A DNA stretch of 64,000 nucleotides from Streptomyces bungoensis (GTDB taxonomy: Bacteria; Actinomycetota; Actinomycetes; Streptomycetales; Streptomycetaceae): assembly GCF_001514215.1 (NCBI RefSeq), contig NZ_KQ948855.1, positions 92,765 through 156,764 on the forward strand, in the 5' to 3' direction. Below the pieces are notes generated by a model. It saw only the letters and a program-made list of their open reading frames with translations. It was not told the origin of the DNA and did no database searches. The stretch's first letter is position 1. Each line of letters opens with the position of its first letter. Below, in pieces: positions 9,621-17,743 of this stretch. The position numbers and the translations under genes were made by a program.

Positions 9621-11176
9621 CGCTCGTCGTCCTCTGCGTGCTCCAGGCGGCCGGTGGCCGCACCCGTCATGGCGGAGCCCAGCTCTTCGGGGGTGATCGT
9701 GGCGGGGTCGGCGTCGGCGACCAGGCGGCCGCGGTACATCACCCGCAGGGTGTCGGAGAGCCCGATCAGCTCGTCCAGGTCGGCGGAGATCAGCAGCACG
9801 GCCAGGCCCGCGCGGCGGGCCTCGCGGATGTGGTCCCAGATGGCCGCCTGGGCGCCGACGTCCACGCCGCGGGTGGGGTGGGCGGCGATGAGCAGCTTGG
9901 GGTCGTGGCTCATCTCGCGGCCGACGATCAGCTTCTGCTGGTTGCCGCCGGACAGCGAGGCCGCGGTGACCTCGATGCCGGGGGTGCGCACGTCGTAGTC
10001 CCGGACGATCCGCTCGGTGTCGGCGCGGGCGGCCTTGATGTCGAGCAGGCCGCCGCGGGAGTTGGGCCGCTCGGTGACGTGGCCGAGGATGCGGTTCTCC
10101 CACAGCGGTGCTTCCAGGAGCAGGCCGTGGCGGTGGCGGTCCTCGGGGATGTAGCCGATGCCCGACTCGCGGCGGTCCCGGGTCGGGGCCTGGGTGATGT
10201 CGGTGCCGTCGAGCGTGACGGTGCCGGCGTCGGGTTTGCGGATGCCCATGATCGCCTCGACCAGCTCGGACTGGCCGTTGCCCTCCACGCCGGCGATGCC
10301 GAGGACCTCGCCCTTGTGGATGGTGAGGGAGATCTCGTCCAGGATGATCCGCTCGACGCCGTCGAGATCGGTCTGGGTGAGGTGCAGGCCGTCCACGGTG
10401 AGCAGGGGGACGTCCGTGACGGTGGACTCCTCCGTCTCCGGGGTGGGCAGCTCGCTGCCGACCATCAGCTCGGCGAGCTGCCGGGAGGTGGTGCTCTTCG
10501 GCTCGACGGTGCCGACGGTGGTGCCGCGTCGTATGACGGTGATCTCGTCGGCGACGGAGAGCACCTCGCCCAGCTTGTGGGAGATGAAGATGACGGTGAG
10601 GCCCTCGGCCTTGAGGTCGCGCAGGTTGGCGAAGAGCGCGTCGACCTCCTGCGGGACGAGCACGGCGGTCGGCTCGTCCAGGATGAGGGTCCTGGCGCCG
10701 CGGTAGAGGACCTTGAGGATCTCCACGCGCTGGCGGTCGGCGACGCCCAGCTCCTCGACGAGGACGTCGGGGCGGACGTTCAGCCCGTAGGCGCCGGAGA
10801 TCTCGTTGATCTTCGCCCGCGCCCGGCCCCCGATGCCGTACAGCTTCTCCGCGCCGAGGACGACGTTCTCCAGGACGGTGAGGTTGTCGGCGAGCATGAA
10901 GTGCTGGTGCACCATGCCGATGCCGCGGGCGATGGCGTCGCCGGGGTTGTGGAAGACGACCTGTTCGCCGGCCACCGTGATGGTGCCCTCGTCCGGCTGC
11001 TGCATGCCGTAGAGGATCTTCATCAGGGTGGACTTGCCGGCGCCGTTCTCGCCGCACAGGGCGTGGACGGTGCCCGTGCGGACCGTGATGTCGATGTCGC
11101 GGTTGGCGACGACGCCGGGGAAACGCTTGGTGATGCCGCGCAGTTCGACGGCAGCGGGAGGGCTGGACGCGTTGAT
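9617..11176 (-). CDS. nucleoside ABC transporter ATPase (two ABC domains), probable ATC start
   Basis: This 519-residue protein has two tandem ABC domains. Domain 1 has Walker A GENGAGKS (residues 42-49), a degenerate signature (LGVADRQ) and Walker B LILDEPTAVL. Domain 2 has a degenerate Walker A (GVEGNGQSE) and an intact LSGGNQQK. This pattern is usual for sugar and nucleoside importers of the RbsA/NupO type. No ATG, GTG or TTG occurs in frame upstream of the ATG at 11023, which would start the protein after Walker A. The codon at 11176 is ATC, preceded by GAGGAGA at 7 bases, and gives the family-typical N-terminus, so I take it as the real start. The stop overlaps the permease start. Confidence 0.9.
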   Translation of the reverse strand: MNASSPPAAVELRGITKRFPGVVANRDIDITVRTGTVHALCGENGAGKSTLMKILYGMQQPDEGTITVAGEQVVFHNPGDAIARGIGMVHQHFMLADNLTVLENVVLGAEKLYGIGGRARAKINEISGAYGLNVRPDVLVEELGVADRQRVEILKVLYRGARTLILDEPTAVLVPQEVDALFANLRDLKAEGLTVIFISHKLGEVLSVADEITVIRRGTTVGTVEPKSTTSRQLAELMVGSELPTPETEESTVTDVPLLTVDGLHLTQTDLDGVERIILDEISLTIHKGEVLGIAGVEGNGQSELVEAIMGIRKPDAGTVTLDGTDITQAPTRDRRESGIGYIPEDRHRHGLLLEAPLWENRILGHVTERPNSRGGLLDIKAARADTERIVRDYDVRTPGIEVTAASLSGGNQQKLIVGREMSHDPKLLIAAHPTRGVDVGAQAAIWDHIREARRAGLAVLLISADLDELIGLSDTLRVMYRGRLVADADPATITPEELGSAMTGAATGRLEHAEDDER

Positions 11177-11346
11177 GGCGCACTCTCCTCGGGGAAAGGG
11201 GCTGCGTAGGGGAGGGCAGGCGTCGGCGACGCTAGCGCGGCAACTCCGCGCTACACGCGTAGAGTTGACACATTGTTATGGCTCGGCGAAGGGGTGCCGT
11301 TACGGCGCCCCCGCGCCGAGCCGAGGTCCGGCGAGGCCGGCCGGTT

Positions 11347-11374
11347 CCTGAGGGACCCGACGGGGTCCCTCAGG
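11347..11374 (-). terminator. hairpin just after the BMP lipoprotein gene
   Basis: A perfect 12-bp stem (CCTGAGGGACCC and complement) closes a GACG loop, 12 bases after the BMP stop and about 170 bases before the ATPase start. It probably lets only part of the transcripts read through, so the binding protein is made in excess over the membrane components. Confidence 0.7.
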
Positions 11375-11386
11375 TCACGGGGCAGG

Positions 11387-12445
11387 TCACGGGGTGGTCT
11401 TGACCTTGATCTGACCGTCGACGATCTTCTTCTTCGCCGCGTCCAGCTTGGCCTGGATGTCGTCGATGAAGCCACCGCTGGTGGACAGCGAGACACCGTT
11501 CTTGGCCAGCGAGTAGGTGTTGGTGCCGGTCAGCGGCTTGGTGTCGTGTACGGACTTGATGAAGTCGTAGACGCCGACGTCGACGTTCTTGACCATCGAG
11601 GTCAGGATCGAGTTCTTGTACTTGGCCAGACCCGGGATGTTGTACTGGTCCGAGTCGACGCCGATCGCCCAGGCGCCCTTGGCGCCGCTGACGGCCTCGA
11701 TCGCGCCGTTGCCGGAGGAGCCGGCCGCCGAGTAGACGACGTCGGCGCCGTTGTCCAGCATGCCCTGCGCGGCCTCCTTGCCCTTGTCGGGGCTGGCGAA
11801 GCCGGAGGTGTCCGAGCCGTGGGACAGGTACTGGGTGTCGACCTTGACCTTCGGGTTGGTGTCCTTGACGCCCTGGACGTAACCCGCCTCGAACTTCTTG
11901 ATCAGCGGGACGTCGACGCCGCCGATGAAGCCGACGTGGTCCTTCTTCGTCTTGAGCGCGGCGGCGACACCGGCGAGGTAGGAGCCCTGCTCCTCGGTGA
12001 AGGTGATGCTGTCGACGTTCTTGGCGTCCACCACCGAGTCGACGATGCCGAAGCTGGTCTTCGGGTACTTCGCGGCGACCTTCGTCATGGACGGGGCGTA
12101 GGCGTAACCGACGGCGATGATCGGGTTGTAGCCGGCGTCCGCGAGGTCCGACAGGCGCTGCTCGCGGTCGGCCTCGGTGTCGGAGGTCTTGGCGGTCAGC
12201 TCCTTGATGGAGCCGCCGAACTCCTTCTCCGCCTTGTCGGCACCGCGCGCGGCGGAGTCGTTGAAGGAGCGGTCGCCACGGCCGCCGACGTCGTAGGCGA
12301 GACCGATCTTGACGCCCTTGCCGCCACCCGAGGAGGACGACGACGAGCTGTTGTTGTCGGAGGAGGTGCTGCCACACGCGGTGGCAGTCACGGCGAGGGC
12401 CGCGGTCGCGAGACACGCAGCGGAAAGCTTGGCTACCCGGCGCAC
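11387..12445 (-). CDS. BMP-family nucleoside-binding lipoprotein
   Basis: This 352-residue extracytoplasmic binding protein has a short basic N-terminus, a hydrophobic segment and a lipobox-like AVTATAC with Cys24 as the lipidated residue. A Ser/Gly linker follows, then a PnrA/BMP domain (about residues 48-345) with KIGLAYDVGGRGDRSFND, GFIGGVDVPLIKKFEAGYVQG and VYSAAGSSGNG. BMP proteins of this group bind purine or pyrimidine nucleosides. The GTG at 12445 has GAAGGAG at 6 bases; the open frame upstream is not needed. It is the first gene of the operon running to deoA. Confidence 0.94.
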   Translation of the reverse strand: MRRVAKLSAACLATAALAVTATACGSTSSDNNSSSSSSSGGGKGVKIGLAYDVGGRGDRSFNDSAARGADKAEKEFGGSIKELTAKTSDTEADREQRLSDLADAGYNPIIAVGYAYAPSMTKVAAKYPKTSFGIVDSVVDAKNVDSITFTEEQGSYLAGVAAALKTKKDHVGFIGGVDVPLIKKFEAGYVQGVKDTNPKVKVDTQYLSHGSDTSGFASPDKGKEAAQGMLDNGADVVYSAAGSSGNGAIEAVSGAKGAWAIGVDSDQYNIPGLAKYKNSILTSMVKNVDVGVYDFIKSVHDTKPLTGTNTYSLAKNGVSLSTSGGFIDDIQAKLDAAKKKIVDGQIKVKTTP

Positions 12446-12746
12446 GGGAGGCTCCTTCACCTGACCTGAGCGCCATGTGCGGCGCTTGATGTGAGCACCA
12501 TGCGGTACTCGGGCCGAGCGCCCCGGCGGCGTCGGCTTCGCGGCATCGTAACGCGCGTAGATGTCAGAAAAACACCCCATCGGAAGCCGTTATCGATTCG
12601 AGGCAAACACTGCCTGAACTCGGGATCTGAGCTCTCTCACGGCTGTGTTGCAGACCGTGAACGAATGGCTTGCGAGCGTGTTGCGCCGGAGCGCGCGGCG
12701 GCCCCCGCGGGTGCGGGGGCCGTGGCTCACGACGGGGTGTGCCGGC
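12446..12746. other. 301-base intergenic region: BMP operon promoter and M20 terminator
   Basis: No gene is supported here. The right part carries the M20 terminator hairpin (12699-12722). The left part (about 12540-12600) is the least GC-rich stretch and holds a TACGAT element on the minus strand suitable as a -10 for the nucleoside operon; I could not identify a convincing -35. No known riboswitch pattern was recognised. Confidence 0.4.
12699..12722 (-). terminator. terminator after the M20 amidohydrolase gene
   Basis: CGGCCCCCGC and its exact complement (10 bp) close a GGGT loop, 25 bases after the M20 stop on the minus strand. Confidence 0.7.
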
Positions 12747-14003
12747 TCAGCGCGTCGCGCCGTTGGAGCCGTTGGGCTCCAGGAACGCGGCGGCGGTGAA
12801 CAACTCCACGCCCACCGTGATCGCGTGCTCGTCGGCGTCGAAGTCGCCCTGGTGCAGGTCGCGCACGGTGCGCTCGCCCGGCTTGCGCACGCCGAGGCGG
12901 GCCATGGCGCCGGGCACGCGCTCCAGGTACCAGGAGAAGTCCTCGCCGCCCAGGCTCTGCTCGGTGCTCTCGACGGAGTCCCGGCCGCGGCGGGCGGCCA
13001 TGGCCCTGCGCAGCAGTTCGGTGGACTCCCGGTCGTTCACCACCGGCGGCACCCCGCGCACGTAGTTGATCTCGGACTTGGCCCGGTGCAGGGTGGCGAC
13101 CTCGTCGATCGCGGCGTGCACGATGTCGGGCGCCTCCCGCCACGCCTCCAGGTCCAGGCAGCGCACGGTTCCGGCCAGCTCGGCGTGTTGCGGGACCACG
13201 TTCGGCGCGTGGCCCGACTCGATCCGGCCCCAGGTCAGGGCCAGCCCGGCACGGGTGTCGACCCGGCGGGCGATCAGCGCGGGCACGTCGACGGCGACGC
13301 GTGCGGCGGCGGTGACCAGGTCGGTGGTCAGGTGCGGGCGGGCGGTGTGCCCGCCGGGCCCGTCGAGCGCGATCTCCAGCCGGTCGCAGGCGCTGGTGAT
13401 CGGCCCGTGCCGCAGCCCGACCTTGCCGGCGTCCACCCGGGGGTCGCAGTGCACGGCGAGGATGCGCCCGACCCCGGCCAGCACCCCGTCCTCGATGGCG
13501 TCCAGGGCACCGCCGGGCAGCACCTCCTCGGCGGGCTGGAAGATCAGCCGCACCGGCCGGGACAGCAGCCCCTTGGCGTGCAGGTCGGCGAGGACGAGAC
13601 CGGTGCCGAGCACGATGGTCGTGTGCATGTCGTGCCCGCAGGCGTGCGCCCGATCGGGCACGGTGGACCGGTACGCACAGTCACTCTTCGTGTCCGGAAT
13701 GGGCAGGGCGTCGATATCGGCACGCAGAGCGAGCACGGGGATGGCCGACCGCTCGCCCTCCCGCAGCCCGATGTCACAGACGAGTCCTGTTCCGGAGGCG
13801 AGCACGCGGGGCCGGAGCCCGGCCTGCTCGAGCCGCTCCTTGATCGCGGCGGTCGTACGGAACTCCTGGTTGCCCAACTCGGGGTGCATGTGCAGGTCGC
13901 GGCGGAACGCGACGAGTTCGGCGTGCAGTGACTCGCTCAGCACGCCGGGGAGCACATCCCCCGGGAGGCCGGCCTCGGACTCTAGGGACATCAACTGTTT
14001 CAC
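12747..14003 (-). CDS. M20-family amidohydrolase/peptidase
   Basis: This 418-residue cytosolic metallohydrolase of the AmhX/HipO/IAA-amino-acid-hydrolase group has RRDLHMHPELGNQEFRT near residue 33, the metal motif ACGHDMH (about residue 120), FQPAEEVLPGGA (metal/catalytic Glu pair) and a lid domain with GGHTARPHLTTD. The C-terminal metal His is expected in the GGEDFSWYLE region. These enzymes hydrolyse N-acyl amino acids or related amides; the true substrate is unknown. It is transcribed alone, with its own terminator. Confidence 0.92.
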   Translation of the reverse strand: MKQLMSLESEAGLPGDVLPGVLSESLHAELVAFRRDLHMHPELGNQEFRTTAAIKERLEQAGLRPRVLASGTGLVCDIGLREGERSAIPVLALRADIDALPIPDTKSDCAYRSTVPDRAHACGHDMHTTIVLGTGLVLADLHAKGLLSRPVRLIFQPAEEVLPGGALDAIEDGVLAGVGRILAVHCDPRVDAGKVGLRHGPITSACDRLEIALDGPGGHTARPHLTTDLVTAAARVAVDVPALIARRVDTRAGLALTWGRIESGHAPNVVPQHAELAGTVRCLDLEAWREAPDIVHAAIDEVATLHRAKSEINYVRGVPPVVNDRESTELLRRAMAARRGRDSVESTEQSLGGEDFSWYLERVPGAMARLGVRKPGERTVRDLHQGDFDADEHAITVGVELFTAAAFLEPNGSNGATR

Positions 14004-14216
14004 CCTCTGAAGGGTAGGACGCCCGACCTGTCGGTCACCCCTCGATCAACAAAAGTTCAACCCGTTAGGGGAAGAAAATCTGACCGTCGGACGCATGGCG
14101 GTGGTCTGTGCTGGGTAAGACCTTTGTTTCCACTTCCACGCATACCATGCCATGACATGATCGCGCGCGCCCAGTCCACACACCGGACCCTGCCCGCGCC
14201 GGTAGGGTCCGCCGTC

Positions 14217-14873
14217 GTGAGCGACTCGAGCGCGGACTTCCTGCAGACCACCAGCTCCTCCTACGACGCGATCGCCAAGGACTACGCGTCCCAGTTCCCG
14301 GACGGCCTGTCCCACGCCCTGGACCGGGCGCTGATCACCGCCTTCGCCGAACTGGTCACGGCGAACGGCCCGGCCCCCGTGGCCGACCTGGGCAGCGGCC
14401 CCGGCTACGTCGCCGCCCGCCTGCACGGCCTGGGCGTCCCGGTCTTCGGCGTCGACGTCTCCCCCGCCATGGTGAACCTGGCCCGCGAGGCCCACCCCCG
14501 GCTCCGCTTCCACGTGGGCTCGATGACGTCCCTGGACCTCCCGGACGCCACCCTGGGCGGCATCCTCGCCCTCTACTCGACGATCCACGTCCCCGACACC
14601 CACCTGCCGGCGGCCTTCGCCGAGTTCCACCGCACCCTGACCCCCGGCGCCCCGGTCCTCCTCGCCTTCCAGACGGGCCCCGAACCGGGCGGTCTCCACC
14701 TCACGGAACGCTTCGGCCACGAGATCGACCTGCACTACTACTGGCGCACCCCGGCCCAGGTGGCGGCCCTGCTGGAGGAGGCGGGCCTGCAACCGGCGGC
14801 GACGGTGACGCGGGAGCCGGAGGAGGGCGGAAAACGGCCCCGGGCCTTCGTCCTGGCCCGCAAGCCCGGCTGA
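14217..14873 (+). CDS. class I SAM-dependent methyltransferase
   Basis: This 218-residue Rossmann-fold methyltransferase has motif I VADLGSGPGYVAARL (about residues 54-68), the acidic second strand VFGVDVSPAMV and the motif IV region LDLPDATLGGILALYST. The DUF-type leader SSSYDAIAKDYASQF is common in Streptomyces UbiE/Trm-like methyltransferases; the substrate is unknown. I use the GTG at 14217, which fits the family N-terminus. ATGs at 14157 and 14124 would add a Pro/Arg/Thr-rich extension of unlikely relevance. Confidence 0.9.
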   Translation: MSDSSADFLQTTSSSYDAIAKDYASQFPDGLSHALDRALITAFAELVTANGPAPVADLGSGPGYVAARLHGLGVPVFGVDVSPAMVNLAREAHPRLRFHVGSMTSLDLPDATLGGILALYSTIHVPDTHLPAAFAEFHRTLTPGAPVLLAFQTGPEPGGLHLTERFGHEIDLHYYWRTPAQVAALLEEAGLQPAATVTREPEEGGKRPRAFVLARKPG

Positions 14874-14877
14874 GGGC

Positions 14878-15078
14878 TCAGCGCCGACCCCGCCCCGGGA
14901 GCAGCACGCCGAGCACCGCGCACACGCCCGCCCCGAACAGCACACCGCCCCAGGGCACCTCGTCCGGACGATGCGTCATCGCTCCGTAGGCGAGGGATCC
15001 GAGCACGCCGGCCACGAAGAAGCAGGCGAAATTCCGGAGGGCGTACCACCATCTGGGGCGGTCTGTGTCTGCGGTCAC
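14878..15078 (-). CDS. small two-helix membrane protein, unknown function
   Basis: This 66-residue protein has a short charged N-terminus followed by two hydrophobic segments (about residues 17-33 and 43-59) and an Arg/Gly tail. It begins with MTADTDRPRWW and resembles small unnamed membrane proteins of streptomycetes. It converges on the methyltransferase gene, 4 bases apart, and lies downstream of the Rpn-like gene by 21 bases, so those two may be cotranscribed. Function unknown. Confidence 0.72.
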   Translation of the reverse strand: MTADTDRPRWWYALRNFACFFVAGVLGSLAYGAMTHRPDEVPWGGVLFGAGVCAVLGVLLPGRGRR

Positions 15079-15099
15079 CGGAGCATTGTCTTCACACGC

Positions 15100-16008
15100 T
15101 CAGTCTTCGAGGAAGAGCTCGGCTGCGTCCTTGGCGTGCATCGCTCGCCGGATCCAGACTTCGAGCCGGTCGAGGTCGGTGCAGGCGTTCACGCGCTCGC
15201 GGACGTGGTCGGGCACCGGCACGGACTGCCACTCCAGGATGCGCAGGACCATCTCCCGGCGATCCTGGAGGCGCCCCTCTTCGCGGCCTTCCTCGCGGCC
15301 TTCTTCACGGCCTTCTTCACGTACCTGCTCGGCCAGCGGGTGTCGCCAGAAGTACTGGATCGCCGTCATCAGGTCCCTCCACATCTGCTTCGCCTGGGGG
15401 TCGGCCAGGCAGGAGTCGACGAACTGTACGAATACCGCGGCGCTGTCGGGGTCGATGGTCCGCAGGGCGGCTGCCGTGGATTCCAGTATGGCCGGGGCCT
15501 GGGGGCCGCGTCCGTGTGTCATCGCCGAGAGCACCGCAAGGGGGACGTCCTGTACGGCCGTCCGCTCGTCGGTGATCACCGGCACGTTGTCCGGGCCCAG
15601 CACCAGGGGTCGCACGGTCAGCGAGTGCCAGTCGCGGAAGCCGAGCCGGATCGGGCGCGCGGCCCATCGGGCGGTGGTGCTGCTCTGGGTGGTGACGATG
15701 AGGATCGGCTCGCAGCGGAACTTCTCGTACAGGTAGGAGAGGTAGTAGGGCCAGCTGCCCCGCTTGCGCTCGTCCACCTTCTTCTGCGCCTCGATCACGA
15801 AGAGGTAGGTGCCCTCGTCCGTCTCCGCCCGTAGCAGCGTGTCCACGCGGCGCTCGACCGGTTCGATCTCGGTGAGGTCCACGTTCAGCGCGGCGATCTC
15901 GCGCGGCTCGGGGAACGGCACGTGCAGCACGCGCTGCAAGGCCCGGGTCAGCAGCGTGGGGTCCTTCTGGAAGATGCGGTGCATCGCCTCGTGCGACGAG
16001 CTGACCAT
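15100..16008 (-). CDS. Rpn/YhgA-like PD-(D/E)XK nuclease-family protein with EEGR repeat
   Basis: This 302-residue protein belongs to the recombination-promoting-nuclease-like group common in actinobacteria and cyanobacteria. Residues about 50-80 hold the degenerate PD-(D/E)XK core (RRVDTLLRAE followed by LFVIEAQKK, giving D and ExQ). A helical region follows, then a REEG tetrapeptide repeated four times (about residues 228-244) and a C-terminal helical stretch. Related proteins are linked to RecA-independent recombination or are domesticated transposase accessory proteins; nuclease activity here is unproven. It is not flanked by insertion-sequence ends. Confidence 0.78.
   Translation of the reverse strand: MVSSSHEAMHRIFQKDPTLLTRALQRVLHVPFPEPREIAALNVDLTEIEPVERRVDTLLRAETDEGTYLFVIEAQKKVDERKRGSWPYYLSYLYEKFRCEPILIVTTQSSTTARWAARPIRLGFRDWHSLTVRPLVLGPDNVPVITDERTAVQDVPLAVLSAMTHGRGPQAPAILESTAAALRTIDPDSAAVFVQFVDSCLADPQAKQMWRDLMTAIQYFWRHPLAEQVREEGREEGREEGREEGRLQDRREMVLRILEWQSVPVPDHVRERVNACTDLDRLEVWIRRAMHAKDAAELFLED
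15277..15324. repeat. 12-bp coding tandem repeat (four units)
   Basis: Four consecutive 12-base units (consensus TTCTTCACGGCC on the plus strand, with TTCCTCGCGGCC variants) encode the REEG repeats of the Rpn-like protein. Such in-frame repeats are prone to copy-number change between strains. Confidence 0.8.
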
Positions 16009-16044
16009 CAGCTCTCCTTTCGGTCGGTCGACGTGATCAACGAG

Positions 16045-16461
16045 TTAGGCCGCCGCGAGTTCGCACCACACGTACTTGCCCCGGTTGCCGAACCGGGCCG
16101 AGGGCTGCCAGCCCCAGTAGTCGGCGCACGCCCGGATCAGGGCCAGGCCCCGGCCCTCCTCCCCCATCTCGGCGACCTGGTCGAAGGTCGGCGGCGGTTC
16201 CGGTGGTGCGGGGTCGGTGTCCCAGGCCCCGATCCACACCGCGCCCTCCGGGGTGCGGCGGACCCTGAGCGCGGCCGGCCCCTTGGTGTGGCGTACGGCG
16301 TTGGAGACCAGCTCCGTGGCGAGGAGTTCCGCCGTGTCCACCAGCCCGATCAGGCCGTGCATCGTCAGGATCAGACGCAGGGTGCGGCGCGAGATCGTCA
16401 CGGCTCTGAGGTCGTTGGGGATGTAGAGGGTGTAGTCCCAGGTCTCCCGGCTTTCGGGCAT
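16045..16461 (-). CDS. HATPase_c ATP-binding protein (RsbW/AbaA-like serine kinase fold)
   Basis: This 138-residue GHKL-ATPase has the N box ELVSNAVRHT (about residues 46-55) and the G box EEGRGLALIRACADYWG (about 103-119). Such stand-alone proteins are anti-sigma/serine-kinase-like regulators, abundant in Streptomyces and often paired with an XRE regulator and a DUF397 protein as in the abaA and whiJ regions. The ATG at 16461 has GGAG at 10 bases; an upstream ATG at 16530 would run into the regulatory region. It is divergent from the XRE gene. Its partner is unknown. Confidence 0.85.
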   Translation of the reverse strand: MPESRETWDYTLYIPNDLRAVTISRRTLRLILTMHGLIGLVDTAELLATELVSNAVRHTKGPAALRVRRTPEGAVWIGAWDTDPAPPEPPPTFDQVAEMGEEGRGLALIRACADYWGWQPSARFGNRGKYVWCELAAA

Positions 16462-16551
16462 ACGGCAGCAACTCCGTTCGATGGCAGGGGGATTCGGCGC
16501 GCGGTGGCTTTGCCGCAGCCGTCGTGGCATGACGGGGCGGTGCGCTTCCGC

Positions 16552-16568
16552 TACGTACGCCTTACGTA
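16552..16568. promoter_or_regulatory. paired TACGTA sites between the HATPase and XRE genes
   Basis: Two identical palindromic TACGTA hexamers start at 16552 and 16563, 11 bases apart, so they face the same side of the helix. They lie in the divergent promoter region of the HATPase and XRE genes and are candidate binding sites for the XRE regulator. Confidence 0.35.
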
Positions 16569-16667
16569 ACTGAAAGTAGGTCTATTGATTCATGTTTCGC
16601 AAGCGGGTCCAGTAACCTGACTCCGAACGAGTCTCGTCTGCGGGCGCGTTGGACCAGGGAGCGATCG

Positions 16668-17519
16668 ATGGCACTGAGGCGCGAACCGACGGCACGGCAG
16701 ATGCGGCTGGCCACCGAACTGCGCAGGCTCCGCGAAGCGGCAGGTCTTACCGCTCGGGAGTCGGCAGCGCTGCTCGGGGTGAGCGCCCCACAGATCACCC
16801 ACATCGAGTCCGCACTCGCAGGCGTGAGCGAGAAGCGACTCCGTCGCCTCGCGTCCAACTATTCCTGCACCGACGAGAAGCTCATCGACGCCTTGGTCGC
16901 CCTGGCCACCGATCGGACACAAGGCTGGTGGGAGGAGTACCGGGGACTGTTGCCCACCTCATTCCTGGACCTGTCCGAGTTGGAGTACCACGCCTCCTAT
17001 CGCTGGGACGTCGACTTCCTGCACGTCCCGGGCCTGTTGCAGACGGAGGACTACGCGAGGGCGTTGTTCTCCCGCCGGGTACCGGAACTGCCGCAGGAGG
17101 AGTTGGAGTTGCGCGTGCACCACCGGATGCATCGGCGTGTCATCCTCGAACAAGCGGAACCCGTGCCGTATGAGGTGCTGGTGCACGAAGCGGCCTTGCG
17201 GATCAAGGTGGGCGGTCGTGAAGCCTCTCGGGCCCAGCTCGGACGCATCCTGGAACTCTCCGAGGCAGACCACGTAACCGTACGGGTCATCCCCTTCGAC
17301 CTGGACGGCTTCGCTGACATCACGGCGGCCATGGTGTACGCCGGCGGCCCGGCCCCCAAGCTGGACACCGTCGTCCGCGACGGCCCACACGGCGCCCTGC
17401 TCATCGACTCCGAGGCACAGCTCGAGGTCTTCCGAACACTCTTCCGTAGAGTGAAGGAAGCGTCACTCGACCCGTCCCGGTCGCGTGACCTCATCCGGAG
17501 ACTGGCCAAGGAACTGTGA
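16668..17519 (+). CDS. XRE-family regulator with DUF5753 (WhiJ/Scr1-like)
   Basis: This 283-residue protein has an N-terminal lambda-repressor-type HTH (about residues 12-68, REAAGLTARESAALLGVSAP as the DNA-binding segment) and a C-terminal DUF5753 domain (about 90-275), recognisable from VPGLLQTEDYARALF, YEVLVHEAALR and VRVIPFDLDGFADI. This architecture is typical of the many Streptomyces WhiJ-like regulators that act with a downstream small DUF397 protein, sometimes described as toxin-antitoxin-like. Its stop is 8 bases before the DUF397 start. Confidence 0.93.
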   Translation: MALRREPTARQMRLATELRRLREAAGLTARESAALLGVSAPQITHIESALAGVSEKRLRRLASNYSCTDEKLIDALVALATDRTQGWWEEYRGLLPTSFLDLSELEYHASYRWDVDFLHVPGLLQTEDYARALFSRRVPELPQEELELRVHHRMHRRVILEQAEPVPYEVLVHEAALRIKVGGREASRAQLGRILELSEADHVTVRVIPFDLDGFADITAAMVYAGGPAPKLDTVVRDGPHGALLIDSEAQLEVFRTLFRRVKEASLDPSRSRDLIRRLAKEL

Positions 17520-17527
17520 GGTGCACG

Positions 17528-17722
17528 GTGACCACCCCGGACAACTGGCGGAAGTCCTCCTACTCCGGCAGTGGTGACGGCAACGCCTGCGTGGAGATCG
17601 CACCCCACCCCCTGCACATAGCCGTCCGCGACTCCAAGGACCCCGCCCGTGGCACCCTGACCTTCGCCGCCGAAGCCTTCACCCCCTTTGTCGCAGCTCT
17701 CAAAACCGAGCAACATCCATAG
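17528..17722 (+). CDS. DUF397-domain small protein
   Basis: This 64-residue protein is almost entirely a DUF397 domain: WRKSSYSGSGDGNACVEIA near the start, VRDSKDP in the middle and FTPFVAALK at the end. DUF397 proteins are cognate partners of XRE/DUF5753 regulators; the pair controls development or antibiotic genes in several characterised cases. The GTG at 17528 has GAGGTG just upstream; a GTG at 17516 overlapping the XRE stop is an alternative. Cotranscription with the XRE gene is very likely. Confidence 0.9.
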   Translation: MTTPDNWRKSSYSGSGDGNACVEIAPHPLHIAVRDSKDPARGTLTFAAEAFTPFVAALKTEQHP

Positions 17723-17743
17723 AACGACCGCCAGGGGCCCCAC

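Noticed and set aside
8493..11183. An 896-residue minus-strand open frame running from a GTG at 11183 through the ATPase gene
   Set aside because: Its first two thirds is an out-of-frame shadow of the ATPase; only its end is the real permease, which starts at 9620.
14004..14216. Possible tRNA or small RNA in the gap between the M20 and methyltransferase genes
   Set aside because: No cloverleaf or conserved T-loop found; it reads as an ordinary divergent promoter region.
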